Shown here: piece by piece, positions 1-10,040 of the stretch
Position numbering within the stretch: position 1 is the stretch's first letter
Layout: each line of letters starts with the position of its first letter
Assembly: GCF_025499605.1 (NCBI RefSeq)
Contig: NZ_JAFMVC010000017.1
Location: forward strand, 1 to 64,000
DNA length: 64,000 bases
Direction of reading: 5' to 3'
From: Carboxylicivirga litoralis
GTDB lineage: Bacteria; Bacteroidota; Bacteroidia; Bacteroidales; Marinilabiliaceae
Program-made: the position numbers and the translations under genes
Notes under the pieces: generated by a model
Told to the model about the DNA's origin: nothing
The model's input: only the letters and a program-made list of their open reading frames with translations
Database searches by the model: none

Positions 1-180
1 AACTGATGACCAGCTAGTTTTAAATATGAAATTCTCACGGCTTTAAAAATATTTAGTACATCTTAGGATATCAATTTTCAAATAGCTCATCTATAAACTT
101 ATGTTTTAATTGGAATTACGTGTTATATGAATTACATGCATCCTTGTCTTATATTTGATATTATGTTATTTTTATAGATT

Positions 181-211
181 AAAAAATTAGCCGATAGAAT
201 TTACCGGCTAA
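181..211 (-). terminator. Probable terminator of the first TPR gene
   Basis: On the minus strand, just after the TPR gene stop, the sequence has arms TTAGCCG and CGGCTAA (7 bp, 11-nt loop) followed by a run of six T. This is the normal shape of an intrinsic terminator. Nothing else could be identified in positions 1-180, which are AT-rich and without a convincing reading frame. Confidence 0.7.
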
Positions 212-234
212 CCTTTTACTATTATTTAAGTCTC

Positions 235-1395
235 CTAGTTTAAAGCTTCTAATTTAGCCTTAACCTCGTTGTACTTGTCCATTCTTTCAAAACGGTAATA
301 TAAACCTTTTAAAGTCTCTAATACAGCAGCTTCTTCAGGTTGTACTTCGTGGGCCTTTTCCATAAATGGCAATGACTTTTCCCAGAAACCGTTAGCAACT
401 TCCATGGCTGCATTAAATTCCTTCGTTGTTGTTTTGTCATTGGCAACATTCTGCTGCTCAACACCTTTGTTGTAATAAATTACACCAATATTATACAAAG
501 CGTTAAAGAACGCAGGATCAATCTCCAAACACTTGTCGTAGTTCTCAATTGCTTTATCCTTATCAATGTTTTCGTACAATACACCACGTGCATAGTAGAA
601 TGATGGATTCTCAGGATCTTTCTCAATAGCTGTGTTCAAATACTCTAAAGCAGCATCGTTCTGCTGAGCATCTAAGTAATACTGAATTAGAGTCGTTAAA
701 ATACGCTCATCTTCTGGATACTTCTGGAAACCACGCTTTAAGTTCTCAGGCACTTTTAAGCTGTCACCTGCTGCGTCAAAAACCTGGTCTAACAATAAAA
801 CAGCATCTCCACCACCATAATTTAAGTCAATGGCCTGATTGAAGAATTTCTCTGCTTTATCCCAGTTCTTAGCATTGTAAGCTGCTAATGCACAGTTATA
901 AACGATAGCCGTATCAATACCTGGAGCTTCTTCCTGGAACATTGGCAACTCGTTGAAATACAATACGTTTTCGAACGCGTACAAGGCCTGGTTAAAATCT
1001 TCAGTATTAAAACCTTCGATACCTGAGTTAGTCAGGTCAGGCTTGAAGAAAGTTAATTGTAACTTAATTTCCTTCTCATATTTACCAATACCTTTACCTT
1101 TAGCATCACCTTTTTGGTCTAATTCAATGGCTTTCTTATAAAAGTCAACTGCTTTTTTGATGCCTTCAGCATCCTGACCTGCCTTAGACAGCTCTGTGTA
1201 AACTTTAGCAGCAACAATGTATGTTTTTGGCCAGTTAATTGACTTCTCATGCTCAAGAGCTAAGTCAATAGATTTCTTTGCAGCTTCCAAATCATTTGTT
1301 TCCAAATAACCATTGGCAGCCGATACTTTACCCTTCTGAGCGTATACAGCTGAGATGCTGAAAATTAGAATTGCAAATAGCGCTAATCTTTTCAT
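235..1395 (-). CDS. Secreted tetratricopeptide-repeat protein
   Basis: The protein has about 386 residues. It starts with a classical signal peptide (MKRLALFAILIFSISAVYAQ), so the Met at 1395 is preferred over an upstream in-frame Met at 1428. Helical pairs with TPR spacing run through most of the chain, clearest at about residues 245-320 (repeated A-x-x-x-Y/F-x-x-A patterns). It probably acts as a periplasmic protein-interaction scaffold; no catalytic motif is seen. It lies 48 bp downstream of gyrA on the same strand, so co-transcription is likely, though no functional link is evident. Partner and process are unknown. Confidence 0.85.
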   Translation of the reverse strand: MKRLALFAILIFSISAVYAQKGKVSAANGYLETNDLEAAKKSIDLALEHEKSINWPKTYIVAAKVYTELSKAGQDAEGIKKAVDFYKKAIELDQKGDAKGKGIGKYEKEIKLQLTFFKPDLTNSGIEGFNTEDFNQALYAFENVLYFNELPMFQEEAPGIDTAIVYNCALAAYNAKNWDKAEKFFNQAIDLNYGGGDAVLLLDQVFDAAGDSLKVPENLKRGFQKYPEDERILTTLIQYYLDAQQNDAALEYLNTAIEKDPENPSFYYARGVLYENIDKDKAIENYDKCLEIDPAFFNALYNIGVIYYNKGVEQQNVANDKTTTKEFNAAMEVANGFWEKSLPFMEKAHEVQPEEAAVLETLKGLYYRFERMDKYNEVKAKLEALN

Positions 1396-1443
1396 TTCAA
1401 AAAGTTTTAGATTGATTTTGTGAGGCAAATATAGTATTTATCC

Positions 1444-3972
1444 TCATTCATTAGTTTGTTCCGTTGTATTTTCAGTGACTGCATCATCGCCATTGTCGCT
1501 TTCAAAAGCTTCATTTTCAATAGCCGCTTCCGATGTTACTTTAGCTACCGATGCAATTTCATCCTGTTTTTTACTTAAATTAATCAAACGAACACCTTGT
1601 GTGGCACGTCCCATCACACGCATTTCGCTCACCGACAGACGAATGGCAATACCTGAACGGTTAATAATCATCAAATCATTATCATCCGTCACATTCTTAA
1701 TGGTAATCAGCTCACCTGTTTTATCACTGATATTCATGGTTTTTACACCTTTACCACCACGGTTGGTCACACGGTAATCTTCTGTTTTCGATCGCTTACC
1801 ATACCCTTTTTCCGATACCACCAGAATGTCTTCGGCCTCTGTATTTTTAACACAAACCATGCCAACTACTTCGTCAGTAGCTGAAGCCAGCGTTATTCCC
1901 CGCACTCCGGCACCTGTACGACCGATACAACGGGCCTGTGTTTCGTTAAATCGGATGGCTCTACCTGAGCGTGTCGCCATTAATATTTCCGACTGTCCGT
2001 TAGTTAAGCGTGCCTGCAATAACTCATCGTTTTCCTTGATGGTAATGGCATTGACCCCGTTCACACGCGGACGCGAGTAGTCTTTTAATAAAGACTTCTT
2101 CACAATTCCTTTTTTGGTACCCATCATGATGTAGTGCGAATTGATGTAATCTTCATCATTCAGCTTCTTCACCTTGATAAAAGCTTTCACCGTATCGTCC
2201 GGATCGATGTTCAGCAGGTTCTGAATCGCTCTACCCTTCGATGTTTTATTACCCTCTGGAATCTCATACACTTTCAACCAGAAACAGCGTCCTTTCTTGG
2301 TGAAGAACAGCATGGTATTGTGCATTGAGGCCGGATAAATGTGCTCAATAAAGTCTTCATCACGAGTTGTTGACCCCTTAGAACCCACGCCACCTCTGTT
2401 CTGTGTCTTAAACTCAGCCAGTGGCGTACGTTTCATATAACCTAAATGCGAGATGGTAATTATCATCTCTTCATCGGCATAGAAATCCTCCGGGTTGAAC
2501 TCTTCTGAACTATAAACAATATCAGTACGGCGTTCATCACCATACTTAGCTTTAACTTCTTCCAGCTCTTCCTTGATAATGCTCATTCGCAGCTCTACAT
2601 TGGCCAGAATATCTTTTAAGTGAGCAATTTCTTTCATCAGCTCTTCGTACTCAGCGCGCAATTTATCCTGCTCCAGTCCTGTTAACTGACGTAAACGCAT
2701 CTCAACAATGGCACGCGCCTGGATATCTGTTAACTCAAAGCGTTCTATCAGATTCTGACGAGCTTCGTCCGGTGTTTGAGCAGCACGGATAATCTTGATC
2801 ACTTCATCAATATTATCGCTGGCAATAATCAATCCTTCCAGGATGTGAGCACGTTTCTCAGCCTGTTCTAACTCGTACTGCGTACGGCGTGTCACCACTT
2901 CGTGACGGTGCTCCACAAAACACTGAATCAAACCTTTTAGGTTCAATAATTGCGGACGACCATTGACCAGTGCAATATTATTAACACCAAAAGACGATTG
3001 TAATGCTGTATACTTATATAAGTGATTCAACACCACATTAGCAATAGCATCTCTTTTCAGGTCAATCACAATGCGCATTCCCTGGCGGTCCGACTCGTCA
3101 TTCACATTTGAGATACCATCAATCTTCTTATCATTCACCAGGTCGGCAATCTTCATGATTAGCTCGGCCTTATTAACAAGGTAAGGTATTTCTGTGATAA
3201 CAATCTTCTCTCGCCCGTTGGCCTCTGTCTCAATATCCGACTTGGCACGCATCACTACGCGACCTTTACCGGTATGGAACGCATCTTTAACCCCCTGATA
3301 GCCATAGATACTACCTCCTGTAGGGAAATCAGGTGCTTTAACTATATCGATTAGTTCATCAATCTCAATGTCATTGTTGTTGATGTAAGCAATCGTCGCA
3401 TCAATGGTGTCACTCAGGTTATGAGGTGGCATATTTGTCGCCATACCTACTGCAATACCCGAGGCTCCATTCACTAATAAGTTAGGGATACGGGTTGGTA
3501 ATACAGTTGGCTCCTGAATCGAATCATCGAAGTTCAATTGAAAATCAACAGTGTTCTTTTCAATATCCACCAACATCTCTTCAGCCAGCTTATTTAAGCG
3601 GGCCTCAGTATAACGCATAGCCGCAGGGCTATCACCATCCACCGATCCAAAGTTTCCCTGTCCATCAACTAAAGGATAACGTAACGACCATTCCTGCGCC
3701 ATACGCACCATCGCGAAATAAACAGATGAATCGCCGTGTGGGTGAAACTTACCAAGCACCTCTCCCACGATTCTGGCAGATTTCTTATAAGGTTTATTGG
3801 CAGCTAATCCCAGCTCACTCATGCCATATAAAACACGGCGGTGTACCGGCTTCATACCGTCACGAACATCAGGTAAGGCACGCGAAACAATTACCGACAT
3901 CGAATAATCGATGTAGGCTGACTTCATCTCTTCCTCAATGTTGATTTTAATTATTTTTTCTCCTTCAGTCAT
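1444..3972 (-). CDS. gyrA: DNA gyrase subunit A
   Basis: Type IIA topoisomerase subunit that cuts and rejoins DNA and, with GyrB, introduces negative supercoils. It is 842 residues, normal for GyrA. The N-terminal winged-helix domain carries the catalytic Tyr121 in [10 protein letters not shown]. The quinolone-determining region reads [17 protein letters not shown] (77-93), in which Ser82 matches E. coli Ser83 and Phe86 sits where E. coli has Asp87. The C-terminal half has GyrA beta-propeller blades including a GyrA-box-like NRGGVGSKG near residue 525, which argues for GyrA rather than ParC. The tail after about residue 800 is acidic. It is divergent from clpC, and a perfect hairpin lies just upstream of the start codon. 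Confidence 0.97.
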   Translation of the reverse strand: MTEGEKIIKINIEEEMKSAYIDYSMSVIVSRALPDVRDGMKPVHRRVLYGMSELGLAANKPYKKSARIVGEVLGKFHPHGDSSVYFAMVRMAQEWSLRYPLVDGQGNFGSVDGDSPAAMRYTEARLNKLAEEMLVDIEKNTVDFQLNFDDSIQEPTVLPTRIPNLLVNGASGIAVGMATNMPPHNLSDTIDATIAYINNNDIEIDELIDIVKAPDFPTGGSIYGYQGVKDAFHTGKGRVVMRAKSDIETEANGREKIVITEIPYLVNKAELIMKIADLVNDKKIDGISNVNDESDRQGMRIVIDLKRDAIANVVLNHLYKYTALQSSFGVNNIALVNGRPQLLNLKGLIQCFVEHRHEVVTRRTQYELEQAEKRAHILEGLIIASDNIDEVIKIIRAAQTPDEARQNLIERFELTDIQARAIVEMRLRQLTGLEQDKLRAEYEELMKEIAHLKDILANVELRMSIIKEELEEVKAKYGDERRTDIVYSSEEFNPEDFYADEEMIITISHLGYMKRTPLAEFKTQNRGGVGSKGSTTRDEDFIEHIYPASMHNTMLFFTKKGRCFWLKVYEIPEGNKTSKGRAIQNLLNIDPDDTVKAFIKVKKLNDEDYINSHYIMMGTKKGIVKKSLLKDYSRPRVNGVNAITIKENDELLQARLTNGQSEILMATRSGRAIRFNETQARCIGRTGAGVRGITLASATDEVVGMVCVKNTEAEDILVVSEKGYGKRSKTEDYRVTNRGGKGVKTMNISDKTGELITIKNVTDDNDLMIINRSGIAIRLSVSEMRVMGRATQGVRLINLSKKQDEIASVAKVTSEAAIENEAFESDNGDDAVTENTTEQTNE

Positions 3973-4321
3973 TTATGAGTCTATTTTATTGTATGCTATT
4001 ACATAAAAAATGGCTTTTTAGGAGCCATTTTTTGAACGCACTAATTTAAGTAATTTCAATTACATGAAAAAACGATTGTTAACACAATTTATCAACAGGT
4101 GTAAAGCATAAGATACTCAGGAATGTTATCAACAATTTTTGATTATTGGCACGATAATATTTAAATTCAACCATTGACAGAAACCGGCATTATTGTCATG
4201 TTTTTCGAACAAAACAGGACAATTGTCAGAATAGCACGGTTCTTGATTGAAAATTATTAATGGTGGAGCTAAACAAGAGCTCCAGCCATTTGTTTTGTAA
4301 CATAAGACGCTAACAAAAAAT
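3973..4321. promoter_or_regulatory. gyrA/clpC divergent intergenic region
   Basis: This 349-bp region must hold the promoters of both genes. Visible elements are the terminator-like hairpin at 4005-4033, two TTATCAACA sequences (4089-4097 and 4126-4134, one mismatch from a DnaA box), a palindrome GACAATTGTC at 4218-4227 with further TGACA/TGTCA half-sites near 4176 and 4195, and a 7-bp inverted repeat TGGAGCT/AGCTCCA at 4264-4284, about 40 nt before the clpC start. The TGTCA repeats could be operator sites for clpC stress control, but no regulator can be named. No TAnnTTTG element was found. Confidence 0.45.
4005..4033. terminator. Terminator-like hairpin in the gyrA leader
   Basis: An 11-bp perfect inverted repeat (AAAAAATGGCT/AGCCATTTTTT, 7-nt loop) lies 33 nt upstream of the gyrA start. 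It has A/T tracts on both sides, so it could terminate transcription in either direction. Its position in front of a gene rather than behind one is unusual. It may be an attenuator, or it may end an unannotated short transcript. Confidence 0.55.
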
Positions 4322-6841
4322 ATGGATTTAAACTTTTCGCCACGTATTAAAGACGTGATATCATACAGTAAGGAAGAAGCTGAACGATTGGGCAACCGCT
4401 TTATATCACCCGAACACCTGTTGTTGGGCATATTGCGGGATGGTGAAGGTGTCGCCATTAAACTTTTACATCGCACCAATGCTGATATTCCGAAGATTAA
4501 GAACACTTTGGAAACGCATTTAATGGAGAATGAACCCATTCAAAGCGATAACCTGCCCTTGCTTCAATCGACCGAACGAGTACTCAAGCTTGTTCACCTG
4601 GAAGCCAAAGCCTTAAAAAGTGACCGCATTAATACAGGCCATCTACTAATCGCACTGCTGAAGGAAAAAAGCAGCATAATATGGGAAATTATGGCAGAAG
4701 AAAATATTCATTACCGCAAGGTTAAAGACATGCTGAACGAGGAAGAACCTGTGGCTAAGGCTGATTATCCGGAAGATGATGATCAGGATAGCCCATTTTC
4801 CGGCTCTGGATCTGGTTCAGGCTCGGGCGAAAGCAGTAAAGCTGGTTCCAAATCAGGTTCTGACACGCCAGTGCTGGATAATTTTGGGATTGATATTACC
4901 AAAGCAGCCGAGGAAAATCGCCTCGACCCTATTGTGGGGCGTGAAAAAGAAATAGAACGACTGGCACAAATCCTTAGTCGTCGTAAAAAGAACAACCCGA
5001 TACTTATTGGAGAACCCGGTGTTGGTAAATCGGCTATCGCTGAAGGATTAGCCTTGCGCATTATTGAAAAGAAAGTATCGCGCGTTCTGTTTGATAAGCG
5101 CGTGGTAACGCTTGATTTAGCCTCTATTGTAGCCGGAACTAAATACCGGGGCCAGTTCGAAGAGCGCATGAAAGCCATATTGAATGAACTGAGTCGTAAT
5201 CCCAATATCATTTTATTTATTGATGAGATTCATACCATTGTAGGCGCCGGTGGAGCCACGGGCTCGCTGGATGCCGCTAATATGCTAAAACCAGCACTGG
5301 CACGTGGTGAAATACAATGTATTGGCGCTACAACATTGGATGAATACCGTCAGCACATTGAGAAAGATGGGGCTTTAGAGCGTCGTTTTCAGAAGGTTAT
5401 GGTCGAGCCAACCTCTATAGAGGAAACGGTGGAGATATTGAATAATATCCGTGAAAAATACGAAGATCACCACAATGTGAATTATACACCCGAGGCTGTT
5501 GAAGCTTGTGTAAAGCTAACCGAGCGCTATATCTCGGACCGTCATTTGCCCGATAAGGCCATTGACGCCCTGGATGAAGCTGGTTCGCGCGTACATATCT
5601 CCAACATTGTCGTTCCGGAGACCATTCTGAAGATTGAGAATGAGATAGATGAGATAAAAGAGAATAAGATTAAAGCTGTTAAAGCACAGAACTTTGAGTT
5701 GGCAGCCAGCTTCCGTGATAAGGAAAAAGGCCTGATGGAAGCGCTTGAAAGTGCCAAAAATAAATGGGAAGAAGAACTGCTGGAACACCGCGAAAGCGTA
5801 GACGCTGAAAAAGTGGCAGAGGTAGTTGCCATGATGACAGGCATCCCTGTTCAACGCGTAGCCCAGGCAGAAGGATTCCGTTTACTGAAGATGGGCAAAG
5901 AACTGAACGGTTCGGTCATTGGTCAGAATATGGCCATTGAAAAAATTGTGAAGGCCATTCAGCGTAATCGTGCCGGCTTGAAAGATCCCAACCGTCCGAT
6001 TGGCTCTTTCGTCTTTTTAGGTCCTACCGGTGTGGGCAAAACACACCTGGCAAAAGTACTGGCCAAGTATCTTTTTGATACCACAGATGCGCTTATCCGC
6101 ATCGATATGAGTGAATACATGGAGAAATTCTCTGTTTCACGATTGGTTGGAGCGCCTCCGGGATATGTTGGATACGAAGAGGGTGGTCAGCTAACCGAAA
6201 AGGTGCGTCGTCGCCCTTATGCAGTAGTGCTTTTAGATGAAATTGAAAAAGCCCATCCTGATGTGTTTAACTTGCTGCTTCAGGTACTGGATGAAGGCCG
6301 TTTAACCGATAGTTTAGGTCGAAAAGTGGACTTTAAGAATACCATCATCATCATGACTTCTAACATTGGTACGCGAGAGCTGAAAGACTTTGGTCGCGGT
6401 GTTGGTTTTACACCGAAGAGCAGTATTTCGGATCAGGATCATGCCAAGGGTGTAATAGAAAAAGCACTGAAAAAAGCCTTTGCCCCTGAGTTTATCAACC
6501 GCATTGACGATGTGATTATTTTCAATAATCTGGAGAAAGAAGACATCCATAAGATTATTGATATCGAATTAAAAGGCTTGTATGAACGCGTTGAAGGCTT
6601 AGGCTACAAACTGGAATTATCGAATGCAGCTAAGGACTTTATTGCATCAAAAGGCTACGATATCCAATATGGAGCCCGTCCTTTAAAACGAGCCATCCAG
6701 AAATACCTTGAAGATGAAATGGCCGAAGTGATCATTCAGGCTTCTGTATCTGAGGGCGATATCATTAAAGTGGATTTTGACAAGAAAGAAGAAAAGATAA
6801 TTACCGAGATTGTAGAATTATCGAAAGAGAAAGAAGAATAG
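4322..6841 (+). CDS. clpC: ATP-dependent Clp protease ATPase subunit ClpC
   Basis: AAA+ unfoldase that feeds damaged or tagged proteins to ClpP in the cytoplasm. Length is 839 residues. Order of parts: double Clp-N repeat (about 1-145); a flexible Gly/Ser-rich linker (about 157-184, repeated GS); first AAA domain with Walker A GEPGVGKS at 230-237; a middle region with a UVR-like coiled coil (about 440-480), which marks ClpC rather than ClpB; second AAA domain with Walker A GPTGVGKT at 567-574 and GAPPGYVGY; and a C-terminal D2-small domain. It is divergently transcribed from gyrA and monocistronic, ending at a strong bidirectional terminator. The GS linker is longer and simpler than in typical ClpC. 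Confidence 0.95.
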   Translation: MDLNFSPRIKDVISYSKEEAERLGNRFISPEHLLLGILRDGEGVAIKLLHRTNADIPKIKNTLETHLMENEPIQSDNLPLLQSTERVLKLVHLEAKALKSDRINTGHLLIALLKEKSSIIWEIMAEENIHYRKVKDMLNEEEPVAKADYPEDDDQDSPFSGSGSGSGSGESSKAGSKSGSDTPVLDNFGIDITKAAEENRLDPIVGREKEIERLAQILSRRKKNNPILIGEPGVGKSAIAEGLALRIIEKKVSRVLFDKRVVTLDLASIVAGTKYRGQFEERMKAILNELSRNPNIILFIDEIHTIVGAGGATGSLDAANMLKPALARGEIQCIGATTLDEYRQHIEKDGALERRFQKVMVEPTSIEETVEILNNIREKYEDHHNVNYTPEAVEACVKLTERYISDRHLPDKAIDALDEAGSRVHISNIVVPETILKIENEIDEIKENKIKAVKAQNFELAASFRDKEKGLMEALESAKNKWEEELLEHRESVDAEKVAEVVAMMTGIPVQRVAQAEGFRLLKMGKELNGSVIGQNMAIEKIVKAIQRNRAGLKDPNRPIGSFVFLGPTGVGKTHLAKVLAKYLFDTTDALIRIDMSEYMEKFSVSRLVGAPPGYVGYEEGGQLTEKVRRRPYAVVLLDEIEKAHPDVFNLLLQVLDEGRLTDSLGRKVDFKNTIIIMTSNIGTRELKDFGRGVGFTPKSSISDQDHAKGVIEKALKKAFAPEFINRIDDVIIFNNLEKEDIHKIIDIELKGLYERVEGLGYKLELSNAAKDFIASKGYDIQYGARPLKRAIQKYLEDEMAEVIIQASVSEGDIIKVDFDKKEEKIITEIVELSKEKEE

Positions 6842-6885
6842 GTCAATAGACTATAGGGCATTAGGTCGATAGACCAGTAGAAATA

Positions 6886-6938
6886 AAAAGGATCGCATCT
6901 TTATTGGCAATATGCACAGTAAGATACGATCCTTTTTT
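6886..6938. terminator. Bidirectional terminator between clpC and a TPR gene
   Basis: The arms AAAGGATCGcATCTT and AAGATaCGATCCTTT (one mismatch) flank a roughly 18-nt loop, with A and T tracts outside. It lies between the convergent clpC stop and the TPR gene stop at 6958, so it can serve both. Confidence 0.85.
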
Positions 6939-6957
6939 ATGTCCCATATTATTTACA

Positions 6958-7839
6958 TTACTTAAGCAGTTCAGCCATTTTAGCAGCCTTCTCCTCCATC
7001 TTTAAGCGGCGATACGATACACTTAAGCAGCTAATAATAGCCTTATCCTTTTGTGAAAACGCATGTGCCTTTTCAAGATAAGGAAGCGCCTTTGTATAGC
7101 CTTGCGCTATCTGCTCCAGTTTCTTTGTGGAATTATGATAATCCACTCGCGTTGGATTTTTCATCGCCTCATAGCGTTTTGTTTCTTTATTATACAGATA
7201 ATCGGTCTGCTTAAAGTAGATAACACCCAGTTTCTTGATGCTATTTTTGTGATTCGACTTTAGGGCCACCACCTTTTCCAACTCAATGGTCGCCTCTTTG
7301 TACTTTTTCATGCGTTCATAGGAAGAGCCCAACAAATAATGGTAGGTGTAATTATTAGGTTCGGACTCCAGCGCTACCTGCAAATATTCAACGGCCTTTT
7401 CATACTGACCTGAATTAAAAAACAGATAGCCTAACTTTTTATTGAACTCAGCACCCTTATCAGCATACTTTTCTTTACCGGACAATAACTCTTTTTCAGC
7501 CTCTGCAAATTGCTTAACTCCTGCATAAGCATCACCATAGCTTAGGTATAAATCTACTTCATCGTAATGATTTGTTCTGGCCTTATCCAACATTGGTATG
7601 GCATTGGTGTACTTTTTAGCCTTGGCAAAGTTCTGTCCTGCTTTGAAATAGCAGAACGCATCTGTTTTACCATCTGCTTCATATAATTTGGCTGCTTTTT
7701 GATACAACTCGGCTGCAGCCTGGTACTGCATCTGACTTTCCTGCATGATGGCATCACTCTTTGTTACATCAGCATTTTGAGCCAAAAGCATTGGTAAAAG
7801 ACCAAACAAGAGCATGCATCCAAAAAATAACTGTTTCAT
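6958..7839 (-). CDS. Secreted TPR-repeat protein
   Basis: A 293-residue protein with a signal peptide (MKQLFFGCMLLFGLLPMLLAQ), followed by tandem TPR units from about residue 35 to 215. The clearest repeat centre reads NSGQYEKAVEYLQVALESEPNN. A C-terminal segment (about 235-293) holds one or two further helical pairs. It is probably periplasmic. No enzyme motif is present and the exact role is unknown. The next minus-strand gene upstream (7980) is also a TPR protein; a terminator-like hairpin between them suggests separate transcripts. Confidence 0.85.
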   Translation of the reverse strand: MKQLFFGCMLLFGLLPMLLAQNADVTKSDAIMQESQMQYQAAAELYQKAAKLYEADGKTDAFCYFKAGQNFAKAKKYTNAIPMLDKARTNHYDEVDLYLSYGDAYAGVKQFAEAEKELLSGKEKYADKGAEFNKKLGYLFFNSGQYEKAVEYLQVALESEPNNYTYHYLLGSSYERMKKYKEATIELEKVVALKSNHKNSIKKLGVIYFKQTDYLYNKETKRYEAMKNPTRVDYHNSTKKLEQIAQGYTKALPYLEKAHAFSQKDKAIISCLSVSYRRLKMEEKAAKMAELLK

Positions 7840-7927
7840 TTTATACTTGTTTTTAGGGGGTGAAAAACGAGATTAATGCCTCCTACATTACTTTAGACAC
7901 TCTTTTAGCAAAAAAGGGTTACAAAAA

Positions 7928-7954
7928 AAGCGACAGTTATAATAACCATCGCTT
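7928..7954 (-). terminator. Terminator after the 212-residue TPR gene
   Basis: On the minus strand, AAGCGA TG GTTAT T ATAAC TG TCGCTT folds into an interrupted stem and is followed by seven T. It lies 25 nt after the stop of the gene at 7980. Confidence 0.8.
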
Positions 7955-7979
7955 CTTTTGTACTCTAATGAGTTATTTC

Positions 7980-8618
7980 TTAGCTCTTAAGTAAGCCGTC
8001 AATTCCTGTTAAAATAGCTTGTGCATTTTTGTTGGTCGGGTCATACTCTGTAGCTTTCTTAGCAAAGTCAGCAGCTTCATCCAAAACCGTTTTAGCATTT
8101 GCTTTGATAGCATCCCATTGGTCGCGGTTACCGTCAGCGCGTGTATTTAAAATATCCTGCCCTTCCTGGTATAACTTGTTACTTTCTTTCACATAGTAAC
8201 CAGCCAACATTTTTTTCATATGCTTCACATACTTGCTGGTACCATACTCATCAATACCGGCTAAAAGCACTTTTTCCATTTCTTCGTTCTTACCTAAGCT
8301 CTTCAATGAAGAGGCGATGTAGTATGTAGAAACGTCGGCTTTATAACCCAAATTCTTTGATTCATCGTAGTATTTCTGAGCCTTTTCGTAATCTTTGATT
8401 TTACGTGCACTGGTAGCTGTATTGTATACCATTGCTGCGTCCATTTCCTCATCTCCCCAAGCTGCAATCGCTTTTTCGAATAACTCTAACGCGCCTTTGT
8501 AATTTTTTGCTCTTAACGCTTCATTTCCCTGATTTTTCAATTCTGCTGCACTTTCTTCCTGAGCCATAGCTCCTAAAGACATCAATAACACAAGGGATAA
8601 AGTTGCTAAATACTTCAT
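7980..8618 (-). CDS. Secreted TPR-like protein
   Basis: A 212-residue protein with a signal peptide (MKYLATLSLVLLMSLGAMAQ). The mature part begins with a TPR unit (ELKNQGNEALRAKNYKGALE) and a second one (AKYYDESKNLGY region), then a long helical region. It is likely a periplasmic scaffold, with no catalytic motif. Paralogous in style to the TPR proteins at 235 and 6958, but shorter. It lies downstream of thrC on the same strand with a 117-bp gap, so it may have its own promoter, although no clear terminator hairpin separates it from thrC. Confidence 0.82.
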   Translation of the reverse strand: MKYLATLSLVLLMSLGAMAQEESAAELKNQGNEALRAKNYKGALELFEKAIAAWGDEEMDAAMVYNTATSARKIKDYEKAQKYYDESKNLGYKADVSTYYIASSLKSLGKNEEMEKVLLAGIDEYGTSKYVKHMKKMLAGYYVKESNKLYQEGQDILNTRADGNRDQWDAIKANAKTVLDEAADFAKKATEYDPTNKNAQAILTGIDGLLKS

Positions 8619-8735
8619 AACAATTCTCTTTTAACTTATTTTAATTGATACAATTCACTTCAATGGCCGTAAAAATAGTTTTTTTTTAAAAATATCTTAA
8701 AAATTAACTTTATTTTTTAAAAAAAAAGCCTGTCA

Positions 8736-10037
8736 TTAAAGCGTTTTGTCCAATATAACTTGTTTTACATCTTCGTACTTATCCGACGAACTTTCCACTT
8801 GCTTATCTCCGTTGAGAAAAGCTACTAAACGTTCTGGCTGTTCCACCTCGCGGTTTATTATCTTTTCAACTGTTTCGGGGAATTTAGCCGGATGTGCTGT
8901 CGCAAGAAATATGCCATGCTCACCTGTTGCCAGACATTTTTCCAGGGCCCTGTACCCTACAGCACCGTGTGGATCAAGTATATACCCCTCAGTACCATAC
9001 ACCTTATCAATGGTTGAAAAAATATCATCATTGTTAATTGCTATCCCTGATAGAAGCGCATTGATTTGGTTTAAATCGTGTTTAAAGAGCTTTTGGATGC
9101 GGATAAAATTACTAGGATCGCCTACATCCATGGCATTGGCAGGTGTTGCAATGCTTGGAGCCGGTTGATAGTGGCCAGTTGACAGGTATTTGGGAACCAC
9201 ATCATTAACATTGGTGGCCGCGATAAACCGTTTGATTGGCAAGCCCATTTGTTGTGCTATTAATCCGGCCGTTAAATTACCGAAATTACCACTGGGAACA
9301 CACACCACCATTTCCTTACGGCCCTGCTTAACAGCTTGTGCATAAGCAGAAAAATAATACACCATCTGAGGCAGAAAACGCGCCAGGTTAATAGAGTTGG
9401 CAGATGTTAAGGTTAATTGTTGCTTCAAGTCGTCATCCATAAAAGCCGTCTTCACCAAACGCTGACAGTCATCAAAAGTACCATCCACTTCTATGGCCGT
9501 AATATTTTGTCCCAACGTTGTAAATTGCTTTTCCTGTACGTCTGACACCAAGCCTTTCGGGTATAAGACAAAGACATTCACACCTTTCACACCCAAAAAG
9601 CCATTCGCAACGGCACTACCCGTATCACCCGACGTGGCCACCAAAACATTGATATCCTTATTGTAATCTTTAGTAAAGTGTGCCATCACACGTGCCAGGA
9701 AACGGGCTCCAAAATCTTTAAAAGCCAGCGTTGGGCCATGAAACAGCTCCAATGAAGAAATGCGCTTTGAGACCGATACAACTGGCGACGGGAAATTGAA
9801 GGCATCTGCAGTCAATTGCCTAAAATCACCTTCTGAAATATCGGGGCAGAAATAGTACTTTAGGGTTTCAAACCCTATTTCACCCAATGACAGCTCCGGT
9901 AATTTCGTCCAGAAGCTATCGGGTAAAACAGGAATTTCCTCTGGCATAAACAAGCCTTTATCAGCCGCCAGACCATGTATAACAGCTTGTTTTAAATCAC
10001 TTTTTAGTTCTTTATTATTTGTACTATAAAACAACAT
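8736..10037 (-). CDS. thrC: Threonine synthase
   Basis: PLP enzyme converting O-phosphohomoserine to threonine, the last step of the pathway. Length is 433 residues, typical of the longer bacterial and fungal type. The PLP lysine is Lys107 in LAFKDFGARF; an SGDTGSAVANG phosphate-binding loop and SGNFGNL follow. It is the third gene of the operon, only 3 nt after the homoserine kinase candidate, so translation is probably coupled. The transcript is likely controlled by the leader peptide upstream of thrA. Confidence 0.96.
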   Translation of the reverse strand: MLFYSTNNKELKSDLKQAVIHGLAADKGLFMPEEIPVLPDSFWTKLPELSLGEIGFETLKYYFCPDISEGDFRQLTADAFNFPSPVVSVSKRISSLELFHGPTLAFKDFGARFLARVMAHFTKDYNKDINVLVATSGDTGSAVANGFLGVKGVNVFVLYPKGLVSDVQEKQFTTLGQNITAIEVDGTFDDCQRLVKTAFMDDDLKQQLTLTSANSINLARFLPQMVYYFSAYAQAVKQGRKEMVVCVPSGNFGNLTAGLIAQQMGLPIKRFIAATNVNDVVPKYLSTGHYQPAPSIATPANAMDVGDPSNFIRIQKLFKHDLNQINALLSGIAINNDDIFSTIDKVYGTEGYILDPHGAVGYRALEKCLATGEHGIFLATAHPAKFPETVEKIINREVEQPERLVAFLNGDKQVESSSDKYEDVKQVILDKTL

Positions 10038-10040
10038 AGG

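Noticed and set aside
4089-4134. Replication-origin-like DnaA boxes near gyrA
   Set aside because: Only two TTATCAACA sites, each one mismatch from consensus; dnaA, dnaN or other origin genes are absent.
4129-4539. 136-codon minus-strand frame in front of and inside clpC
   Set aside because: Its N-terminal part is antisense to the clpC coding start, and composition is atypical.
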